A DNA stretch of 64,000 nt from Spirochaetia bacterium 38H-sp (GCA_039023545.1 JBCHKQ010000002.1:1-64000); one strand, 5' to 3'. Positions 15,773 through 23,811 are shown, counted from the first letter of the stretch. Notes: generated from the letters alone by a model not told the origin. Translations and numbers: made by a program.

Positions 15773-17341
15773 ATGACCATATTTATTCTTGGAGCTTCTG
15801 TTATGCAGCTTCCTGCTATTAAGATTGCAAAAAGGCTTGGGTGGTTTGTAGCTGTTGCGGATGCTAATCCCGATGCTCCTGGGGTAGCGATTGCTGATGA
15901 GTTTTTTGATGCGGATTTAAAAGATACGAATTCTCTTATAGATGCGGCAAAAAAGCTAAAAGAGAGCAGGGGGCTTGATGCTGTTTTTACTGCAGGTACT
16001 GATTTCTCTACTTCTGTTGCAATTGTTGCAGAAGCTATGGGACTACCTGGTATTCCTTATGATGTTGCCCTCCGGGCAAAAAATAAGGCTGTTATGAGAA
16101 AGACCCTGGCTGATTTTGGGATTCCTGTTCCGCGATGGTTTGTTTATAGAAAGGGGGACAAACTTGAAGACGGTTTTAAGAGCTTGGGCAATGGGCCATG
16201 GGTTGTCAAGCCTGCGGATAACATGGGAGCACGCGGTGTTGTGCTGGCTTACTCCGAAGAGGAAGCGTTTTCTGCAGTGGATGACGCTATACGATTTTCT
16301 CCTAGTGGAGAGGTTATAATAGAAGATTTTATAGATGGACCTGAGTTCAGCATAGATGCACTGGTTTACAATGGAGAGGTTCATATATGTGGAGTAGCTG
16401 ACAGGCATATATATTTCCCGCCGTACTTTGTGGAGCTTGGCCATACCATGCCTACATCAGCATCCAGACAAGTCATCTCAGAGCTGGAAGATGTCTTTAA
16501 GAAAGCAGTTGTAGCAATAGGAATAAAAAACGGAGCTGCAAAGGGTGACGTGTTCTATTCAAAAAACGGCCCCGTAATAGGTGAGATAGCTGCAAGACTA
16601 TCTGGAGGTTATATGTCGGGATGGACATACCCATACTCAAGCGGAACAGACATAACAGAGCATGCCCTCAAAATTGCAGCAGGATTGGCCCCTGGAGACT
16701 TATCTCCAAAATGGCACAAAACAAGTGCGGAGAGAGCCTTTATATCAATCCCCGGACGCGTATCTGGCATAGATGGCTTGGATACTGCACGCCTTTCTTT
16801 GGGCATAAAAAAAGTCTTTTGCAGAATAAAACAGGGAGACATCGTAAACTTTCCCGTAAATAACGTCCAAAAATGCGGCAACATCATAAGCCAAGCAGAC
16901 ACAAGAGAAAGTGCTACAAGCTGTGCAGAAAAAGCAGTATCCCGCATAAAAATAATCTTGGAACCAGACAACAAAATGACACGCGATTTTTTGTTCTTTG
17001 ATAACAATCTCCCCTGGGCTTTCCCATTGGACTATACCGAACGGCGCTTACAGCGCCTTTTTTCCGAGCCGGATTCTGAAAACCAGGAGAACAAAATAAT
17101 TAAAAAAAACAACCTTACAATACTCTTACCGCGATGGCTTCTTACAATAGAAAAACGAGACTGGCACTATCAGACAATTACGCAAATATTGGATGAGCTT
17201 ATAGAGTATGCAGCAAACAATATAAAGAAAAAGACAATTTTAAGCGGAAAATTTTGGCGTGCCTTGCTTAAAGGCGGTTATCAAGGTGCAAGATGGTATA
17301 TAGATACCATAACTAGCGGAAAACAGCCATATAGGGAATAG
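15773..17341 (+). CDS. ATP-grasp ligase, carbamoyl-phosphate-synthase-like
   Basis: 522 residues. It starts with a Rossmann-like pre-ATP-grasp domain (IFILGASVMQLPAIKIAKRLG, VADANPDAPG). The ATP-grasp fold follows (about 100-320): FGIPVPRWFV, PWVVKPADNMGARGV (ATP-binding lysine and glycine loop), IIEDFIDGPEFSIDALV, and GDVFYSKNGPVIGEIAARLSGG with the metal-binding glutamate. Such enzymes form amide or peptide-like bonds from a carboxylate and an amine; the substrate is not evident. A GAGG precedes ATG 15773. At residues about 421-429 a truncated dispersed repeat is read through in frame, and the 100 residues beyond it match no domain I know. Codon choice changes from T-ending to A-ending near 16.4 kb. 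The amidase follows after one base. Confidence 0.82.
   Translation: MTIFILGASVMQLPAIKIAKRLGWFVAVADANPDAPGVAIADEFFDADLKDTNSLIDAAKKLKESRGLDAVFTAGTDFSTSVAIVAEAMGLPGIPYDVALRAKNKAVMRKTLADFGIPVPRWFVYRKGDKLEDGFKSLGNGPWVVKPADNMGARGVVLAYSEEEAFSAVDDAIRFSPSGEVIIEDFIDGPEFSIDALVYNGEVHICGVADRHIYFPPYFVELGHTMPTSASRQVISELEDVFKKAVVAIGIKNGAAKGDVFYSKNGPVIGEIAARLSGGYMSGWTYPYSSGTDITEHALKIAAGLAPGDLSPKWHKTSAERAFISIPGRVSGIDGLDTARLSLGIKKVFCRIKQGDIVNFPVNNVQKCGNIISQADTRESATSCAEKAVSRIKIILEPDNKMTRDFLFFDNNLPWAFPLDYTERRLQRLFSEPDSENQENKIIKKNNLTILLPRWLLTIEKRDWHYQTITQILDELIEYAANNIKKKTILSGKFWRALLKGGYQGARWYIDTITSGKQPYRE
17033..17063 (+). repeat. Truncated dispersed repeat inside the ATP-grasp coding region
   Basis: TATACCGAACG, then stem GGCGCT / AGCGCC around TAC, then six T. 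The right end is missing. The reading frame continues through it without a stop. The hairpin plus T run also looks like an intrinsic terminator. Confidence 0.8.
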
Positions 17342-17342
17342 C

Positions 17343-18365
17343 ATGCTGGTAAACAAAAAAAAACTTGTAATTATAATTCTCATATTTCTCTCGCACATAG
17401 CTTTTTCAGAAGAATCAATATCTATTTACAAGTTGATACAAGATACAGAAGCAAAATTATATTGGGACAGCATAGGTAAAAAAGGACTTATAAGCACAGA
17501 AAGTCATTTTCTATCATTTTCTCCAGAAAGCAATATAGCATATCTGGACTATAAAAACCCCGTAGCAGTATCCTTTGTTTACAGCACAGGCAAGATACTC
17601 ATGGACTCTGACACATATGACAGACTAAAGAACATCCTTGTACCACAGATAAAACCCAAAATCGCAACAATAATAATAGATCCAGGACACGGAGGAAAAG
17701 ACCCTGGAACAATAGGAACCCATAAACTGGAGAATGGAAAAAAACTTATATTACAAGAGAAAACCGTTGTTCTTAAAACAGCAATAATCTTAAAGCGGAT
17801 TCTCTCCGAGAAGTATCCCGACAAAAAAATAGTACTAACCAGGACAAATGACACCTACATATCCCTGGAAGAGAGAACAGAAAAAGCCAATGCAGAACTC
17901 AAGCTCTTAAAAGAACAGGAATCCATACTATTTATATCAATACATGTGAACGCCTCGCTTAACTCCAAAGCCTCTGGATACGAAGTCTGGTATCTTCCGG
18001 AAGAATACAGAAGAACAGTAGTGGAAAAAGACGAAGTCGATACCAACCAGGAAGAAATACTGCCTATACTCAACAGCATGAAAGAAGAAGAACTTTTTAC
18101 AGAAAGTGTTATGCTTGCAAAAATGATAGAAACAGGTCTTACAAAAAGCATTGGGAAATACAGTCAGAGCAGAGGATTAAAAGAAGAAAAATGGTTTGTT
18201 GTTAGAAATGCAAGAATGCCGGCTGTATTGACAGAAATAGGCTTTGCAAGTAATAAAAAGGAAGCAGAACTTATGGCAAAAGATGAGTACTTGCAGAAAG
18301 TAGCCAGTGGAATCTATAATGGCATATCGGAGTTTATAGCACACTATGAGGCTCTTAACTACTGA
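17343..18365 (+). CDS. N-acetylmuramoyl-L-alanine amidase (Amidase_3, AmiC-like)
   Basis: 340 residues with an N-terminal signal peptide (KKLVIIILIFLSHIAFS). It cleaves the amide between muramic acid and the stem peptide in peptidoglycan. The Amidase_3 zinc site is visible: IIIDPGHGGKDPG (His), the glutamate in LILQEKTV, SIHVNA (His), and the catalytic glutamate in AVLTEIGFASN. AGGGA precedes ATG 17343. The order amidase-GerMN-flaA is, as I recall it, the same in Treponema, which points to a role in cell-wall remodelling linked to periplasmic flagella or cell separation. The coding strand is unusually A-rich compared with the genes at 10-16 kb. Confidence 0.93.
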   Translation: MLVNKKKLVIIILIFLSHIAFSEESISIYKLIQDTEAKLYWDSIGKKGLISTESHFLSFSPESNIAYLDYKNPVAVSFVYSTGKILMDSDTYDRLKNILVPQIKPKIATIIIDPGHGGKDPGTIGTHKLENGKKLILQEKTVVLKTAIILKRILSEKYPDKKIVLTRTNDTYISLEERTEKANAELKLLKEQESILFISIHVNASLNSKASGYEVWYLPEEYRRTVVEKDEVDTNQEEILPILNSMKEEELFTESVMLAKMIETGLTKSIGKYSQSRGLKEEKWFVVRNARMPAVLTEIGFASNKKEAELMAKDEYLQKVASGIYNGISEFIAHYEALNY

Positions 18366-18375
18366 GGGGAACACT

Positions 18376-18852
18376 GTGAATACAAAAGTATATAAATTTT
18401 CTTTAAAAACATGGATAACTTTATATGCATTATTGTTTGTTATATCTCTTTCTTTATATGTTTTTATACCTCCAAAACAGTTTAGAGTTATTGCCTTTTT
18501 CCCTGAGGCAACAACAGGGAAGATAAGAGGCGAGGAACACTTTCTACCTTATACAAGGGATACTCAAGTCAGATTAGAGGAATTTATACAGCATATAATG
18601 CTAGGACCAAAAGAAATATGGAACAGCAATATCTTTCCCAGAAGTACAAGACTTATAGGACTTGTTACAGGTAAGCAATCCGTATATATAAACCTGAGTA
18701 AAGAAGCTTTTCTGAGAAACGATATTAACATCAATTTTTTAACAAGCGTGGACATATTAAAAAGGAATATAAGGTTTAATTTTAGACACATAAAAAATGT
18801 TTATGTTGTCATAGAAGGTGCTCTTCCTTACGAACCCCCATATGTACGCTAA
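18376..18852 (+). CDS. GerMN-domain-like membrane protein
   Basis: 158 residues. A single membrane segment (about 13-33, ITLYALLFVISLSLYVFI) is followed by an exported domain resembling GerMN: a FRVIAFFP strand, then EEFIQHIMLGPKE (like the LxxLLxGP of GerMN), then SVYINLSKEAF. The exact ligand of the domain is unknown; it occurs with sporulation, lipoprotein and cell-wall proteins. The start is GTG 18376, with GAGGGGA five bases before it and just after the amidase stop. An ATG at 18346 would overlap the amidase and has no ribosome-binding site. Confidence 0.72.
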   Translation: MNTKVYKFSLKTWITLYALLFVISLSLYVFIPPKQFRVIAFFPEATTGKIRGEEHFLPYTRDTQVRLEEFIQHIMLGPKEIWNSNIFPRSTRLIGLVTGKQSVYINLSKEAFLRNDININFLTSVDILKRNIRFNFRHIKNVYVVIEGALPYEPPYVR

Positions 18853-18897
18853 TACGGTCATAAAATTCCACTTTTTTTTGCTAAATTCAAAAAAACA

Positions 18898-18925
18898 TTG
18901 ACAAACACTCACGGATACGTATAAT
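18898..18925 (+). promoter_or_regulatory. Sigma-70 promoter of flaA
   Basis: TTGACA (18898-18903), 16-base spacer, TATAAT (18920-18925): both boxes match consensus. The flaA ATG is at 18962 after AGGAG. This fits the known sigma-70 control of flaA in spirochaetes. Confidence 0.92.
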
Positions 18926-18961
18926 TCTAATTAATAAGCTTTTAGTAAAAAGGAGCACGGG

Positions 18962-19990
18962 ATGAAACGGATTTTCATTCTTCTGGTTGTGACACTCCTG
19001 GTTGCAGGGAGCATGGGTATCTTTGCAGAAGAGTCTGTCCTTATAGATTTTTCCACACTTGCTGCGGATTATCCTGCAGATAACCCGGTGGAAAACGAGG
19101 CAACAATGGTTGATTACAGCACTGTTGCCGGAGCAGGTTTTTCTGACGAGGACAAGGCACTCATGAAAACTTCCCTGGCAATAAACAACTGGGAAGTTCA
19201 CTTGAATTCTTCCGCACAGTTTGTTCTCACAACAACCAATTCTTATGTGAGAGCTGCCACTGTAAAGGATACTGCTCCAAAGTATCCGGGAGAAACAATT
19301 ATGGGCGTGAGGGTAAACTTCCCCACAGCTCCATTTAATGCATGGGCTGTCATACAGCCGCCTTTTGAGATCCCGGCTTATGCTGACAAGACTCAAGTTG
19401 GTGCTGACGGCACATTAACTGTTCCTCAGGAAGAAGTTGGTAAGGGTACCAAATTTCATGGCTACGGCGTTGTAACAAACGTAGGTGTTATCAAGTCCGT
19501 ACATGTTGATGTAAGAGGTCTCAACTTTCCCCATGGTTTATCCGTAATACTTCAGGATCAAAACGGAGAGAATCATGAGATTTTTCTCGGATATCTCAAC
19601 TTTGATGGTTGGAAAGAAATGGTATGGGAAAATCCCAACTATGTTACGGATGTAAGGAATAGAGAGCTTAAGGTATATCCTCTCTATCCCAACCTGAGAC
19701 CACTTGTAAAGCTCATAGGTTTCCGTATCTATAAAGATGGAGCTATGGATGGCGGTGACTTCCTTGCTTATATTAAGGATGTCAAGGTAGTATATGATAA
19801 GGCAGTTCTTGACCTTGAGGAAGACATAGATCATGAGGCAGTATGGGGAATCCTCCAGAAGAGAGAGGAAGCCCGCAGAACAGCCGAAATGAAGAGACTT
19901 GGAAATCTCCAAGTTCTCAGATTCCTTGAGAAGAAAAAGATGCATGCAGATGCTGCAGAGTCCACCGGCAATCAGGGTGCAGCTCAGTAA
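18962..19990 (+). CDS. flaA: Flagellar filament outer-layer (sheath) protein FlaA
   Basis: 342 residues with a cleavable signal peptide (IFILLVVTLLVAGSMGIFA). The mature sequence has FlaA landmarks: VLIDFSTLAADYPADN, NNWEVHLNSSA, MGVRVNFPTAPFNAWAVI, PPFEIPAY, GVGVIKSV-like strands, LSVILQDQNGENHEIFLGYLNFDGWK (core GYLNFDGWKE) and IGFRIYKDG. FlaA is exported to the periplasm and coats the FlaB core of spirochaete periplasmic flagella. The gene has its own consensus promoter and terminator, so it can be expressed strongly and alone. Its upstream neighbours suggest joint evolution with cell-wall and perhaps glycan genes. Confidence 0.96.
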   Translation: MKRIFILLVVTLLVAGSMGIFAEESVLIDFSTLAADYPADNPVENEATMVDYSTVAGAGFSDEDKALMKTSLAINNWEVHLNSSAQFVLTTTNSYVRAATVKDTAPKYPGETIMGVRVNFPTAPFNAWAVIQPPFEIPAYADKTQVGADGTLTVPQEEVGKGTKFHGYGVVTNVGVIKSVHVDVRGLNFPHGLSVILQDQNGENHEIFLGYLNFDGWKEMVWENPNYVTDVRNRELKVYPLYPNLRPLVKLIGFRIYKDGAMDGGDFLAYIKDVKVVYDKAVLDLEEDIDHEAVWGILQKREEARRTAEMKRLGNLQVLRFLEKKKMHADAAESTGNQGAAQ

Positions 19991-20009
19991 TAAGTCCCGA
20001 ATTTTCCTA

Positions 20010-20038
20010 AGGAGAACCAAAAAGGTTCTCCTTTTTTA
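20010..20038 (+). terminator. Intrinsic terminator of flaA
   Basis: AGGAGAACC / GGTTCTCCT around AAAAA, followed by a T run, 20 bases after the flaA stop. Confidence 0.93.
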
Positions 20039-20046
20039 TTATTTTA

Positions 20047-20074
20047 TGGACAAATTAATAAAAGGTGTTATACT
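20047..20074 (+). promoter_or_regulatory. Promoter giving a predicted leaderless transcript
   Basis: TGGACA (20047-20052), 16-base spacer, TATACT (20069-20074). Only six bases separate the -10 box from ATG 20081, so transcription should begin at or next to the start codon. Confidence 0.65.
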
Positions 20075-20080
20075 TAAAAT

Positions 20081-20665
20081 ATGCAGAACTGGGTAACTAA
20101 TGTGCTGTCTGTTTCCGGCTTTTCTTCTGATGACGAGGTATTCTACTTCTTAAAAAGGACTGTGATAGGTTCAGATAAGGGTAAAAAGGGGGATGATTTT
20201 TCTTTTGAGCCTCTTATTGAGTTTCCCGAGCTGACGGACGGAAGCAAACACAAAAAAGGATATTTGGACGTACAGTATCTCAATCTTAATCTTATTTGTA
20301 AAGATGATACTATAAGACTTGTGTATAGATTTCTGACGTCGTGGAATTTTTTCTCTCTAAATTGGCAAATTATAGTAGAAGATTTTGCCCATCTGCAGTT
20401 TTTGCATCTTGCTCTCGATTCCAACGAAGACAAGACTACCTTATGCGGTTATAAAGAAGGCCGCCTTCTTTTTGAAAAAGTTCTTGAGCGAGGTATTGCA
20501 GAGATGTATCTTGCGGATATAGAGCGTCTGCCAGATTCTCAATACGTTGCGCCTCTCAATTATTTGCAGCTTTCTACTCTAAAAAAGGAACAGTTTATGA
20601 CAATGCTCCAATACATGCGTGCTGGAGTGGATGCCAATACCGCAAGAAAGCTTATCAACGGTTAA
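20081..20665 (+). CDS. Hypothetical protein, possibly ferredoxin-like Api92/YubB type
   Basis: 194 residues without a signal peptide or membrane segment. The start MQNWVTNVLSVSG recalls the MPNWxxNxLxVSG opening of Api92/YubB-type ferredoxin-like proteins, and LTSWNFFSLNWQ could match the WNP...W region of that family. The rest, ending in a helical MTMLQYMRAGVDANTARKLI, matches nothing I recognise. No firm function is given. The gene stands between two terminators with its own promoter, so it is a single-gene unit. Confidence 0.65.
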   Translation: MQNWVTNVLSVSGFSSDDEVFYFLKRTVIGSDKGKKGDDFSFEPLIEFPELTDGSKHKKGYLDVQYLNLNLICKDDTIRLVYRFLTSWNFFSLNWQIIVEDFAHLQFLHLALDSNEDKTTLCGYKEGRLLFEKVLERGIAEMYLADIERLPDSQYVAPLNYLQLSTLKKEQFMTMLQYMRAGVDANTARKLING

Positions 20666-20711
20666 AATATTCTCTATATGAGAATATTATTTTATATTTT
20701 GGGGGTTCTAT

Positions 20712-21287
20712 ATGAAAAAGGTGTTTTTTATCTTGGTGGTCTCGTTATTGCTTTCTGTAGGTGTTTTTGCAGATGATACTGTTAAGATAGATGCTATTAT
20801 GAAACCCGGGAATATGGGAATCTACGCAGGTATAGGTACGGGTGTGTTTTGGGGAGCTCTTGATTTCTCAGGTGGTTTTGAGGCTATATTTTCTCAATAT
20901 GATATAGGAGATTCTTTACCTATAACTTTTGGTGTGGCTGTTCGTGGCGGAATTTTCTCGTGGAAAGAGACCTGGGTACTTGGTGATTATTATTATACAT
21001 ATCTTGGTGGCGGTGTTTTTGCAACTGCACATCTCGGTTTTACCAAGGATTCTGTTCCCGAGAATTTGCAGTTTCTTGCAAATACAGATTTCTATGTTGG
21101 CTTAGGACCTCAGTTTTACTCTTATTCTTATGGATACTCTTCTTCTAAGGTCTCCAATTTTATCATAGGTTTTGGTTCTACGGGAGGTATCAATTATTTT
21201 CTTACAGATAATTTTGCAATAAACCTTGAGGGTGGCTATTATGGTTACTATGGCGGTGGAATTATAGGTGTATTATTTAAATTCTAA
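20712..21287 (+). CDS. Exported glycine/aromatic-rich protein, probable small outer-membrane beta-barrel
   Basis: 191 residues with a signal peptide (KVFFILVVSLLLSVGVFA). The mature part alternates hydrophobic and polar residues with many Gly, Tyr and Phe (for example YYYTYLGGGVFATAHLGF) and ends in phenylalanine (GVLFKF), as expected for a small outer-membrane barrel. No named family is recognised. The ATG at 20712 is preceded only by a weak GGGGG. A terminator lies just downstream. Its own promoter is not clear, and read-through from 20081 is possible. Confidence 0.7.
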   Translation: MKKVFFILVVSLLLSVGVFADDTVKIDAIMKPGNMGIYAGIGTGVFWGALDFSGGFEAIFSQYDIGDSLPITFGVAVRGGIFSWKETWVLGDYYYTYLGGGVFATAHLGFTKDSVPENLQFLANTDFYVGLGPQFYSYSYGYSSSKVSNFIIGFGSTGGINYFLTDNFAINLEGGYYGYYGGGIIGVLFKF

Positions 21288-21307
21288 TTTTAAATATGTT
21301 TTATTTA

Positions 21308-21335
21308 GGCTGCTTGTTAAAAAGCAGCCTTTTTT
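21308..21335 (+). terminator. Intrinsic terminator
   Basis: AGGCTGCTT / AAGCAGCCT around GTTAA, followed by a T run, 20 bases after the barrel-like gene. Confidence 0.92.
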
Positions 21336-21371
21336 ATTGCATTTTTTATTTTTTATGCTATAAGATTGAGT

Positions 21372-21905
21372 ATGAAAAGTATCTTGTTTTTTTGCGGATC
21401 TTTATACGGTAAATCCGATAAATATGCGGTTTTAGCTGCTGAGATAGGTAAAATTTGCGCTTCTTGCGGGCATAGACTTGTCTATGGCGGCGGAGATAGG
21501 GGAATAATGGGGGCTCTTGCAAAGGCTCATCTTGGTGCTGGAGGCAGAGTTTTGGGGATTCTTCCTGGTTTTATGCGGGGATGGGTAGAGGAACTGCCTG
21601 GTGCAGAGTATTGTTATGTTTCTTCTATGGCTGAGAGGAAAATGCGTATGCTGTCTGAGTCTGATTATGCTCTTGTTCTTCCAGGTGGTATAGGGACTAT
21701 GGATGAGTTTTTTGAGATTGCAACTCTTGTGCAACTGAGGCAAACAAATATAGGGCTTGGTATTGTGAATCAGGATTCTTTTTTTACCCATCTTGTTTCT
21801 CAGCTGGATGTTATGGTAAAAGAGGGGTTTCTTGGGTCATATGATCATTTGTTTGATATTTTTTATGATATTGATTCTCTTTTTGATTTTTTAAGAAAAT
21901 TATAG
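21372..21905 (+). CDS. LOG-family protein (cytokinin riboside 5'-monophosphate phosphoribohydrolase-like)
   Basis: 177 residues. It has a Rossmann-like fold with FFCGSLYG at the start, GHRLVYGGGDRGIMG, SMAERKMRM (the MxxRK phosphate-binding region) and PGGIGTMDEFFE, which are the two defining LOG motifs. LOG enzymes release free base and ribose-5-phosphate from nucleoside monophosphates; the physiological substrate in bacteria is often unclear. ATG 21372 is preferred. A TTG six bases earlier is also in frame. Neither has a ribosome-binding site, and a TATAAG box ends 7 bases before the ATG, so the message may be leaderless. Confidence 0.88.
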   Translation: MKSILFFCGSLYGKSDKYAVLAAEIGKICASCGHRLVYGGGDRGIMGALAKAHLGAGGRVLGILPGFMRGWVEELPGAEYCYVSSMAERKMRMLSESDYALVLPGGIGTMDEFFEIATLVQLRQTNIGLGIVNQDSFFTHLVSQLDVMVKEGFLGSYDHLFDIFYDIDSLFDFLRKL

Positions 21906-21945
21906 TTATATGTGCTGTAATGCTTATTGTTTAAATCGATGTTTT

Positions 21946-21976
21946 TTGTTAACCATATTTTAAAAATGGTTGACAA
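21946..21976. promoter_or_regulatory. Probable BirA (biotin repressor) operator
   Basis: TTGTTAACC (21946-21954) and GGTTGACAA (21968-21976) are an inverted repeat with one mismatch. Both halves match the known BirA half-sites. The spacer is 13 bases, slightly shorter than usual. The right half overlaps the -35 box of the bioB promoter. Confidence 0.78.
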
Positions 21977-21998
21977 AACTTTTTTTTAAGTTTAATTA
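21970..21998 (+). promoter_or_regulatory. Promoter of bioB, overlapping the BirA operator
   Basis: TTGACA (21970-21975), 17-base spacer, TAATTA (21993-21998). The predicted start falls within about three bases of ATG 22008, leaving no room for a ribosome-binding site. Confidence 0.6.
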
Positions 21999-22007
21999 TT
22001 CTTTGTT

Positions 22008-23000
22008 ATGGAAAGATTGTTTTTAAAAGAGATACGAGAAAGAGCGGAAAAGGGTGAGCCTATTTCTTTTGAATTGGGGCTTGATGTTTTAAATGCATCT
22101 TCTGATGTTTTGCCAGATATTTTTGCTGTGACCAATGCTCTGCGAATAAGGCACTTTGGCAACAGGGTAAACTTGTGCTCTATTGTTAATGCCAGAAGCG
22201 GTGCTTGCACCGAAGATTGTGCTTTTTGTGCTCAGTCGGCTTATCATAAAACAGAGATTGATGTTTATCCACTTAGAGGGAGAGATGGTATTGTTGATGT
22301 CTATAATAAAGTTGATAGTACCCTTCCTGTAAATCATTTTGGTGTTGTCACTAGTGGTGAGGCTCTGACGGATGATGAACTGGATAATGTAATTTCTGCT
22401 ATCTCTCATAAATCCAGGGTAAACTGGTGTGCTTCTCTTGGCACCTTGAGTATGGAACAGCTCCTCAGCTTAAAGAAATCCGGGCTTAAAAGGTTTCATC
22501 ATAATCTTGAGACTTCCCCAGATTATTTTTCTAAGATTTGTACTACTCATTCTTATGAGGAAAGGTTGAGAACTGTACAAAATGCAAAGCAGGCAGGGTT
22601 AGAGGTGTGCTGCGGCGGTATTTTCGGTTTGGGAGAAGGTTTTGAAGATCGTGTTAGTTTTGCACTTCTTTTAAATGAGCTGGGTGTGGATGCTATTCCT
22701 ATCAATTTTCTTGTGCCTGTAAAGGGAACTAGATTGGAGAATCAGCCTGTAATGAAACCTTTTGATATTCTCAGGTCAATAGCAATGCTGCGACTTGTAA
22801 ATCCTTCTACAGAGATAAAGGTTTGTGCTGGAAGGTTGCTTCTGGGGGATTTACAATCTGCTATTTTTTGGGCAGGGGCTTCCGGTATGATGATAGGAGA
22901 TTTGCTTACTATTGCTGGTCGTAGTGTTACTGAGGATATTGCTATGCTTGATGCGTTAGGTCTTATTCCTGTTTCTGCTCCTGTTATGTGTGATAATTAG
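22008..23000 (+). CDS. bioB: Biotin synthase
   Basis: 330 residues, the usual length. This radical-SAM enzyme inserts sulfur into dethiobiotin. Visible are CSIVNARSGACTEDCAFC with the 4Fe-4S cysteines (CTEDCAFC, CX3CX2C), VTSGEALTDDEL, HHNLETSPDYF, the GIFGLGE region and NFLVPVKGT. The arginine of the 2Fe-2S site is likely in VCAGR. No other bio gene is nearby, so precursor supply is not shown here. The BirA operator predicts repression by biotin. No ribosome-binding site precedes the ATG. Confidence 0.96.
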   Translation: MERLFLKEIRERAEKGEPISFELGLDVLNASSDVLPDIFAVTNALRIRHFGNRVNLCSIVNARSGACTEDCAFCAQSAYHKTEIDVYPLRGRDGIVDVYNKVDSTLPVNHFGVVTSGEALTDDELDNVISAISHKSRVNWCASLGTLSMEQLLSLKKSGLKRFHHNLETSPDYFSKICTTHSYEERLRTVQNAKQAGLEVCCGGIFGLGEGFEDRVSFALLLNELGVDAIPINFLVPVKGTRLENQPVMKPFDILRSIAMLRLVNPSTEIKVCAGRLLLGDLQSAIFWAGASGMMIGDLLTIAGRSVTEDIAMLDALGLIPVSAPVMCDN

Positions 23001-23064
23001 CTTTTTTGCAGTAGTGGTTTTTTGATTTTTACATATTTTGAAGGTCTTTTAGCTATATTTTTCT

Positions 23065-23111
23065 TTGCCAATGGCAGGGCTTACCGCTTTGCGGTAAGCC
23101 CGTTCGGTATA
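23065..23111 (-). repeat. Dispersed hairpin repeat, inverted single copy
   Basis: TTGCCAATGGCAG, perfect 10-bp stem GGCTTACCGC / GCGGTAAGCC around TTT, then CGTTCGGTAT. It lies between bioB and the V-type ATPase operon. Confidence 0.92.
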
Positions 23112-23193
23112 ATAAAATTTTATTTTTTGTATTGCTTTTTTCATATGCATTTCTTAAAATTAATTTTATAAAATCCGTTTTACAGGAGCTGGT

Positions 23194-23802
23194 ATGGAGA
23201 CTGCTATCAAGGAGCTTATAGAATCTTTAAAAAGGGATGGTGTAGAGGCGGGACAAAAACAGGCTGATGAGATTGTGAGGGATGCTAAGATTAGGGCTGA
23301 TGAGATTATAGAAAAGGCAAGACAGCAGGCTAAGGTTATTCGTGAGGAGGCCGAGAGGGAGGCATCTCAGTTTAGGATGAGCGCAGAAGAGGCTGTGCGT
23401 CAAGCTGGCAGAGATCTTGTGTTGTCCGTCAAAAAGGAGTTAGAGGAGATTGCTTCTTTTGTGCTCCTGGAGATGATAAAGGAATCTTACTCAGATAAGG
23501 CTGTAGAGGATGCTGTTGTGTCTGTTGTGTCTTCTTGGTCAGTGGATGAGGTGGGGGATGTGGAGCTTAGGTTGCCTGAGAATGTTTCTGAGGCTCTTAT
23601 GGCTTCTCTTAAGAAAAGGCTTGCGGACAAGATTGCTGCAGGGCTTGAGTTGAGGCCTGTTAAGGGGCTTGATAAGGGGTTTAAGATTGCGCTAAAAGAT
23701 GGCAGTGCGTATTATGATTTTTCTGAGAAGGGGATTGTCGAGGTTCTTTCTGCTTTTCTTAATCCAAGGGTTGCGGCTTTGCTCTCTGAGTCAATAAAAT
23801 AG
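23194..23802 (+). CDS. atpE: V-type ATPase subunit E (peripheral stalk)
   Basis: 202 residues. The N-terminal 80 residues form a long charged amphipathic helix (EIVRDAKIRADEIIEKARQQ), followed by a compact C-terminal domain, the layout of the E stalk subunit. It links the A3B3 head to the membrane part. CAGGAG lies just before ATG 23194. It is the first gene of the E-(DUF2764)-A-B-D-I-K operon. The strand is very G+T-rich. Confidence 0.88.
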   Translation: METAIKELIESLKRDGVEAGQKQADEIVRDAKIRADEIIEKARQQAKVIREEAEREASQFRMSAEEAVRQAGRDLVLSVKKELEEIASFVLLEMIKESYSDKAVEDAVVSVVSSWSVDEVGDVELRLPENVSEALMASLKKRLADKIAAGLELRPVKGLDKGFKIALKDGSAYYDFSEKGIVEVLSAFLNPRVAALLSESIK

Positions 23803-23811
23803 GGGGTGGTT

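Noticed and set aside
22920..23194. Clear promoter for the V-type ATPase operon
   Set aside because: Several TTG and TAT-rich stretches exist, but none has convincing -35 and -10 boxes with proper spacing, so none is listed.
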